Part shown: piece after piece, positions 4,987 through 7,767 of the stretch
Layout: each line of letters begins with the position of its first letter
Numbering within the stretch: the first letter of the stretch is position 1
Assembly (NCBI GenBank): GCA_036824465.1
Contig: DAITAC010000146.1
Span: 1-7,767 of the forward strand
Source: JAKOQB01 sp036824465
Lineage (GTDB): Bacteria; Pseudomonadota; Gammaproteobacteria; Burkholderiales; Burkholderiaceae_F
DNA: 7,767 nt
Direction: 5' to 3'
The notes under the pieces: model-generated
Databases searched by the model: none
The model's input: only the letters and a program-made list of their open reading frames with translations
What the model was told of the DNA's origin: nothing
Program-made: the position numbers and the translations under genes

Positions 4987-7533
4987 TCAGGCCTTCTGGA
5001 TCCGCACGCCCGTGAAGCCGCCATTGCGCGCGGTGGAGCCGCTCAGGCGGTCATAGTCGTCGACCAGGATGTCGTTGTTGTTGCCGCCGAGCGGAATCGC
5101 CTTCGCGTAGTCCTTCGCGGCAACGCGCCCGTAGGCCCAGTGGCCCTGTCCGTAGCACTTCGCGACCGTGCCGGGCCGCACGCCCTCCCACAGCTTCAGC
5201 TTCGTGACCATGGATCCCGAGGGCGAGGTCACGCGCACCGTATCGCCGGTCTTGAGGCTGAGCTTCGCGCCGTCGGCCGGGTTCATCTTCAGCACGTCGT
5301 CCCACGACACATCGCCGGGATCGACCTTCTTGAACTCCTGATACCAGGTCAGGTTCTGCGACCGGCCCTCGCGGTTCAGCCGCGACTTGTAGTCGATGAA
5401 CGTGAACGGGTACTGCTCGAAGCTGCCATGGCGCTTCGGCGGCTCGTAGTGCGGCACGAACGCCAGTTCGCCTTTCGCGACGTAACCCGATACCGCGAGG
5501 ATGTCGTCGATCGTGGTCTCGTACTTCTTGGCGTGTTCGGCAAGGCCCTTCTTCGCGGTCTCGCTGTAGAACTCGAATTTCCTGGTTTCGGTCGCGAACT
5601 TGCCGCCCCAGCCTTTCTTCATCGCGTACCGCGACCCCGCATACATGCCCCTCTTGCGGAAGTCGGCCCAACCTTCGATCTTGTCGCCCTTCAATGGCTC
5701 CTTCGGCATCCAGATCGACGAACTGGAAATCTTGGCCGCGATCTCGGCGAAGTCACGCTCGTTGGTCGCAAGCTTGCCGGTCTCCGGATCCTTGAATTCC
5801 TTCGTGTAGTAGTCGGCGAGGTTCGGGAAGCCCTTGGCTTTCAGCTTCGCGGCGAGCAGCCACATCACCTCGGTTTCTTCCTGCTTCACGTCCCACAGCC
5901 GCTTGACCGCGCCCTGCTGGATCGACGCGTAGCCGTAACCGTTGCCCATGTTGGTGACGATCGACCAGCCCTCGGCCGAGTTGAACGTGGCCGGCAGCAC
6001 GATGTCGGCGAACTGCGTCATTTCCGATGGATTCGTGACCATGTGCACGAAGAACGGCACCTTGGCCATCGCCTGGTCCCAGCGCTGCGCACCGGTGCAC
6101 GAGAAGTTGAAGTTCGCCCACGAGGCCATGAACACCTTGACCGCGCCCGGATCCTTCAGCATGCCGTTGGCAACGTTGTTGGTGACCACGCCGCTGCCGG
6201 GGCGCGCATTCATCATCGCCGGCATGTCCTTGGCGCCGCGCCCGTCGAGTTTCTTGCCCTTGCCCGCGGCTTTTGCCAGGTCGTCGACATACGCGTCGGC
6301 CTTCGGGAACGCGGCGATCGGCACGCTGCTCGACTGCCACACGCCGCCTTCGACGTCGATTGAACCCAGCAACCCGTTGAGCGCATGCACTGCCATCGCG
6401 GCGTACGTGCCGCGCGGGTTCATCGCCACGCCCGGGCCCATCCAGACCGCGGTCTTCGGCGCGGCCTTGCCCATCGCGCGTGCGACGCGCACGATCTGCG
6501 CGGCCGGGATCCCCGTTTCTTTTTCCGCCCACGCGGGCGTGCGGTCCTTCAGTTCGAGGTTCCACCACTTGACAAGGCCGAAGGTCTCCTTCTCTTCGAA
6601 GGCTCCTTCGTCGACCGTCTTGCCGGCTGCGAACAGGTTCTTGCCGTCCTTGAAGTCGCCGACGAATTCGCGATTCCACATTCCTTCCGTCAGCAGCACG
6701 TGCGCGATCGCACCGGCGAGCGCGCCGTCGGTGCCCGGCAGAACGGGCAACCATTCGTGTGCTTTTGCGGCGACGTTGGACAGGCGCGGATCGACCGCGA
6801 TCACCGTGCCGCGCGCCAGGATCTCGCCGAAGCGGTGGATCGTGTTCGGCACTTCGCGGTTCGATGCGAGCGGGTCGGTGCCCCACAGCACCAGGCATTG
6901 CACCTTCTCGAGGTCGTAGTCGCGGTAGCCGAAGAAGCCCTGCGTCAGGCCCGGTCCCATCTTCTCGGCTTCGGCGCAGATCGCGCTGTGCGAGAAGTAG
7001 TTGGTGGTGCCGAACACCTTCGGCAGCGTGCCATACAGCAGCTCGGTCGACGTCGGCGAATAGCGGCCGCGCATGTAGCAGAACTTGTTCGGCTCGTTGC
7101 CCTTGCGCAGTTCGATCAGCTTGTCGGCGACGGTGTCGAGCGCTTCGTCCCAGGTGATCGGCACGAATTTCGGATCGACGCCGCGGCCCTTCTGCGCATT
7201 GGTGCGTTTCATCGGCACCTTGACTCGGTCCGGGTCGTAGACCTGCTGCGGAATCAGGTGGCCGCGCGGGCAGACGTAGCCGTGGTTGGTCTTCGACAGC
7301 GGATTGCCGCGCACGCGCACCGCGCGCCCGTCCTGCACGAAGATCTGGATCGCGCACCATTGAGTGCAACCCTGGCAGGTGCTGGCGATCCAATCGCCCT
7401 CCGCCGGGCTGGCGCCCTTGGCCTTGCGCTCCGCCATGGCGCTGGTGACCGGTGCCTGGGTGGCGCAGCCTGCCGCCAGCAGACCGGCCGACGTGGCCGA
7501 TGCCTGGATGAAATTCCGTCGCGTGAGTCTCAT
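4987..7533 (-). CDS. ArrA-like molybdopterin oxidoreductase catalytic subunit (putative arsenate/oxyanion reductase)
   Basis: 848 residues; ATG 7531-7533 preceded by AGAGGAGA; TGA at 4987-4989. The N-terminus 'RLTRRNFIQASATSAGLLAAGC' has its twin-arginine motif at residues 4-9, so it is exported folded to the periplasm. An N-terminal [4Fe-4S] site is C53-x2-C56-x3-C60-x27-C88, the spacing I recall for ArrA. Then come 'MRGRYSPTS' (R157, Y158), 'HSAICAEAEKMGP' (H182, C186 as probable Mo ligand, K191) and Y203 in 'FFGYRDYDL'. From memory, these match the arsenate-pocket residues of Shewanella ArrA in kind and spacing; the arsenite-oxidising ArxA clade instead has a GRGWG-type motif. Middle and C-terminal molybdopterin-guanine-dinucleotide domains are present (VLWGTDPLASNREVP; TNPSEMTQFADIVLPAT; C-terminal DDVLKMNPADGAKLSLKTGDTVRV). 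Length fits ArrA (about 850). It is first in an operon with a ferredoxin subunit and TorD chaperone. Alternatives are antimonate reductase (AnrA) or an uncharacterised sister group. Family certain, substrate inferred. Confidence 0.85.
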   Translation of the reverse strand: MRLTRRNFIQASATSAGLLAAGCATQAPVTSAMAERKAKGASPAEGDWIASTCQGCTQWCAIQIFVQDGRAVRVRGNPLSKTNHGYVCPRGHLIPQQVYDPDRVKVPMKRTNAQKGRGVDPKFVPITWDEALDTVADKLIELRKGNEPNKFCYMRGRYSPTSTELLYGTLPKVFGTTNYFSHSAICAEAEKMGPGLTQGFFGYRDYDLEKVQCLVLWGTDPLASNREVPNTIHRFGEILARGTVIAVDPRLSNVAAKAHEWLPVLPGTDGALAGAIAHVLLTEGMWNREFVGDFKDGKNLFAAGKTVDEGAFEEKETFGLVKWWNLELKDRTPAWAEKETGIPAAQIVRVARAMGKAAPKTAVWMGPGVAMNPRGTYAAMAVHALNGLLGSIDVEGGVWQSSSVPIAAFPKADAYVDDLAKAAGKGKKLDGRGAKDMPAMMNARPGSGVVTNNVANGMLKDPGAVKVFMASWANFNFSCTGAQRWDQAMAKVPFFVHMVTNPSEMTQFADIVLPATFNSAEGWSIVTNMGNGYGYASIQQGAVKRLWDVKQEETEVMWLLAAKLKAKGFPNLADYYTKEFKDPETGKLATNERDFAEIAAKISSSSIWMPKEPLKGDKIEGWADFRKRGMYAGSRYAMKKGWGGKFATETRKFEFYSETAKKGLAEHAKKYETTIDDILAVSGYVAKGELAFVPHYEPPKRHGSFEQYPFTFIDYKSRLNREGRSQNLTWYQEFKKVDPGDVSWDDVLKMNPADGAKLSLKTGDTVRVTSPSGSMVTKLKLWEGVRPGTVAKCYGQGHWAYGRVAAKDYAKAIPLGGNNNDILVDDYDRLSGSTARNGGFTGVRIQKA

Positions 7534-7597
7534 TGGTGAGTCTCCTCTGTCACTATTGAAGTCGGGAACTTGTGCTCGATCCGCGCTGGAATGACTG

Positions 7598-7613
7598 ACC
7601 CGGCTGGCCGGGT
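7598..7613. repeat. Inverted repeat, 7-bp arms with 2-bp centre
   Basis: ACCCGGC TG GCCGGGT, about 65 bases upstream of the molybdoenzyme start codon. It could be an operator or an RNA hairpin in the leader; no T-run follows on either strand, so it is not an intrinsic terminator. Confidence 0.6.
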
Positions 7614-7640
7614 GCGCGATCGCATCGAGGCTTCATCCGC

Positions 7641-7660
7641 CGCTGCATACGCTGCAGCGT
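7641..7660. repeat. Nested inverted and direct repeats around ACGCTGCAGCGT
   Basis: CGCTGCA occurs at 7641-7647 and again at 7650-7656, and TGCAGCG at 7653-7659 pairs with the first copy. The block includes a perfect 12-bp palindrome (7649-7660). This arrangement suits a dimeric regulator site but is not matched to a known one. Confidence 0.55.
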
Positions 7661-7698
7661 GGGTCTGATTGGAGAGCCTTCGTGTTGCTCGGTTCATC

Positions 7699-7713
7699 GC
7701 CACGGTCCGTGGC
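7699..7713. repeat. Inverted repeat GCCACGG-T-CCGTGGC
   Basis: Perfect 7-bp arms around one central base, about 166 bases upstream of the molybdoenzyme start. Either a protein-binding dyad or chance in GC-rich DNA; the single-base centre makes an RNA hairpin unlikely. Confidence 0.55.
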
Positions 7714-7767
7714 AGTTGTAATTGGTGGTTGAGGTTTGCGGCAGCATCGCTGACTGTGATCTAGGTC

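Larger units (their letters stand above)
7534..7767 (-). promoter_or_regulatory. Upstream region of the molybdoenzyme operon with clustered dyads
   Basis: No convincing coding sequence on either strand; this should hold the promoter of the minus-strand operon. A ribosome binding site (AGAGGAGA, about 7542-7549) lies before ATG 7533. Three dyads are visible: ACCCGGC-TG-GCCGGGT (7598-7613), CGCTGCA-x5-TGCAGCG (7641-7659, containing the perfect palindrome ACGCTGCAGCGT at 7649-7660), and GCCACGG-T-CCGTGGC (7699-7713). I find no good FNR box (TTGAT-N4-ATCAA) and no correctly spaced sigma-54 or sigma-70 promoter by eye. Confidence 0.45.

Noticed and set aside
4981..6363. 460-residue plus-strand open frame opposite the molybdoenzyme gene
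   Set aside because: It is antisense to a gene with unmistakable family motifs. Its Arg/His/Leu/Val-rich composition with no domain is typical of GC-rich shadow frames.
5753..7393. 546-residue minus-strand open frame overlapping the molybdoenzyme gene in another frame
   Set aside because: Arg/Gly/Asp-rich low-complexity translation without motifs; the overlapping real gene explains the lack of stops.
7550..7583. Possible FNR-like or other regulator box in TTGAAGTCGGGAACTTG
   Set aside because: Only 4-bp arms (AAGT/ACTT) are symmetric and the sequence does not fit TTGAT-N4-ATCAA.
7684..7714. Possible sigma-54 promoter on the minus strand (TGGC...GC)
   Set aside because: The GG-to-GC spacing is 11 bases instead of the required 10, and the rest of the consensus is poor.
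1..7767. CRISPR arrays, insertion sequences, rRNA or tRNA genes
   Set aside because: No regularly spaced repeats, transposase motifs, terminal inverted repeats or structured RNA signatures were seen on either strand.

Overview
This 7.8 kb window is GC-rich, with densely packed genes and strong GC bias at third codon positions. Gene content and protein style suggest a betaproteobacterium (Burkholderiales or Rhodocyclales type). That assignment is an inference from style and context, because no phylogenetic marker is present.

Layout, left to right. (1) Bases 1-883, + strand: a toxin-antitoxin-like pair. The first gene is the 3' part of a DUF433-domain antitoxin cut by the window edge. The second is a small PIN-like (VapC45-type) putative ribonuclease that seems to lack a standard start codon. 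(2) Bases 884-1069: a short non-coding gap. (3) Bases 1070-3518, + strand: a compact ABC transporter operon with a PhnD-like periplasmic oxyanion/phosphonate-binding protein, a PhnE-like permease and a PhnC-like ATPase. The genes abut or overlap by a few bases at each junction. (4) Bases 3491-7533, - strand: a respiratory molybdoenzyme operon. Its order is a Tat-exported 848-residue catalytic subunit, a four-cluster ferredoxin subunit and a TorD-family chaperone. The chaperone gene and the transporter ATPase gene converge and overlap by 28 bases. (5) Bases 7534-7767: the upstream region of the molybdoenzyme operon, with three sizeable inverted repeats and no confident coding sequence.

The most informative element is the molybdoenzyme. 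Its Fe-S motif spacing (C-x2-C-x3-C-x27-C), an RGRY motif, and the H-x3-C-x4-K block followed by a tyrosine match what I recall of the arsenate respiratory reductase (ArrA) active site. I therefore call it an ArrA-like oxyanion oxidoreductase. Related enzymes for antimonate or other oxyanions, or an uncharacterised sister clade, cannot be excluded. The neighbouring PhnD-type system is notable because PhnD-fold proteins (AioX, ArxX, ArrX) bind arsenic oxyanions in arsenic-metabolism loci. Here, however, a complete transporter is present rather than a binding protein with a two-component system. No membrane anchor or quinol-oxidising subunit lies inside the window, so how electrons reach the enzyme is not shown.

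Two regulatory features stand out: a textbook intrinsic terminator between the ferredoxin gene and the chaperone gene, and the cluster of dyads upstream of the catalytic subunit.
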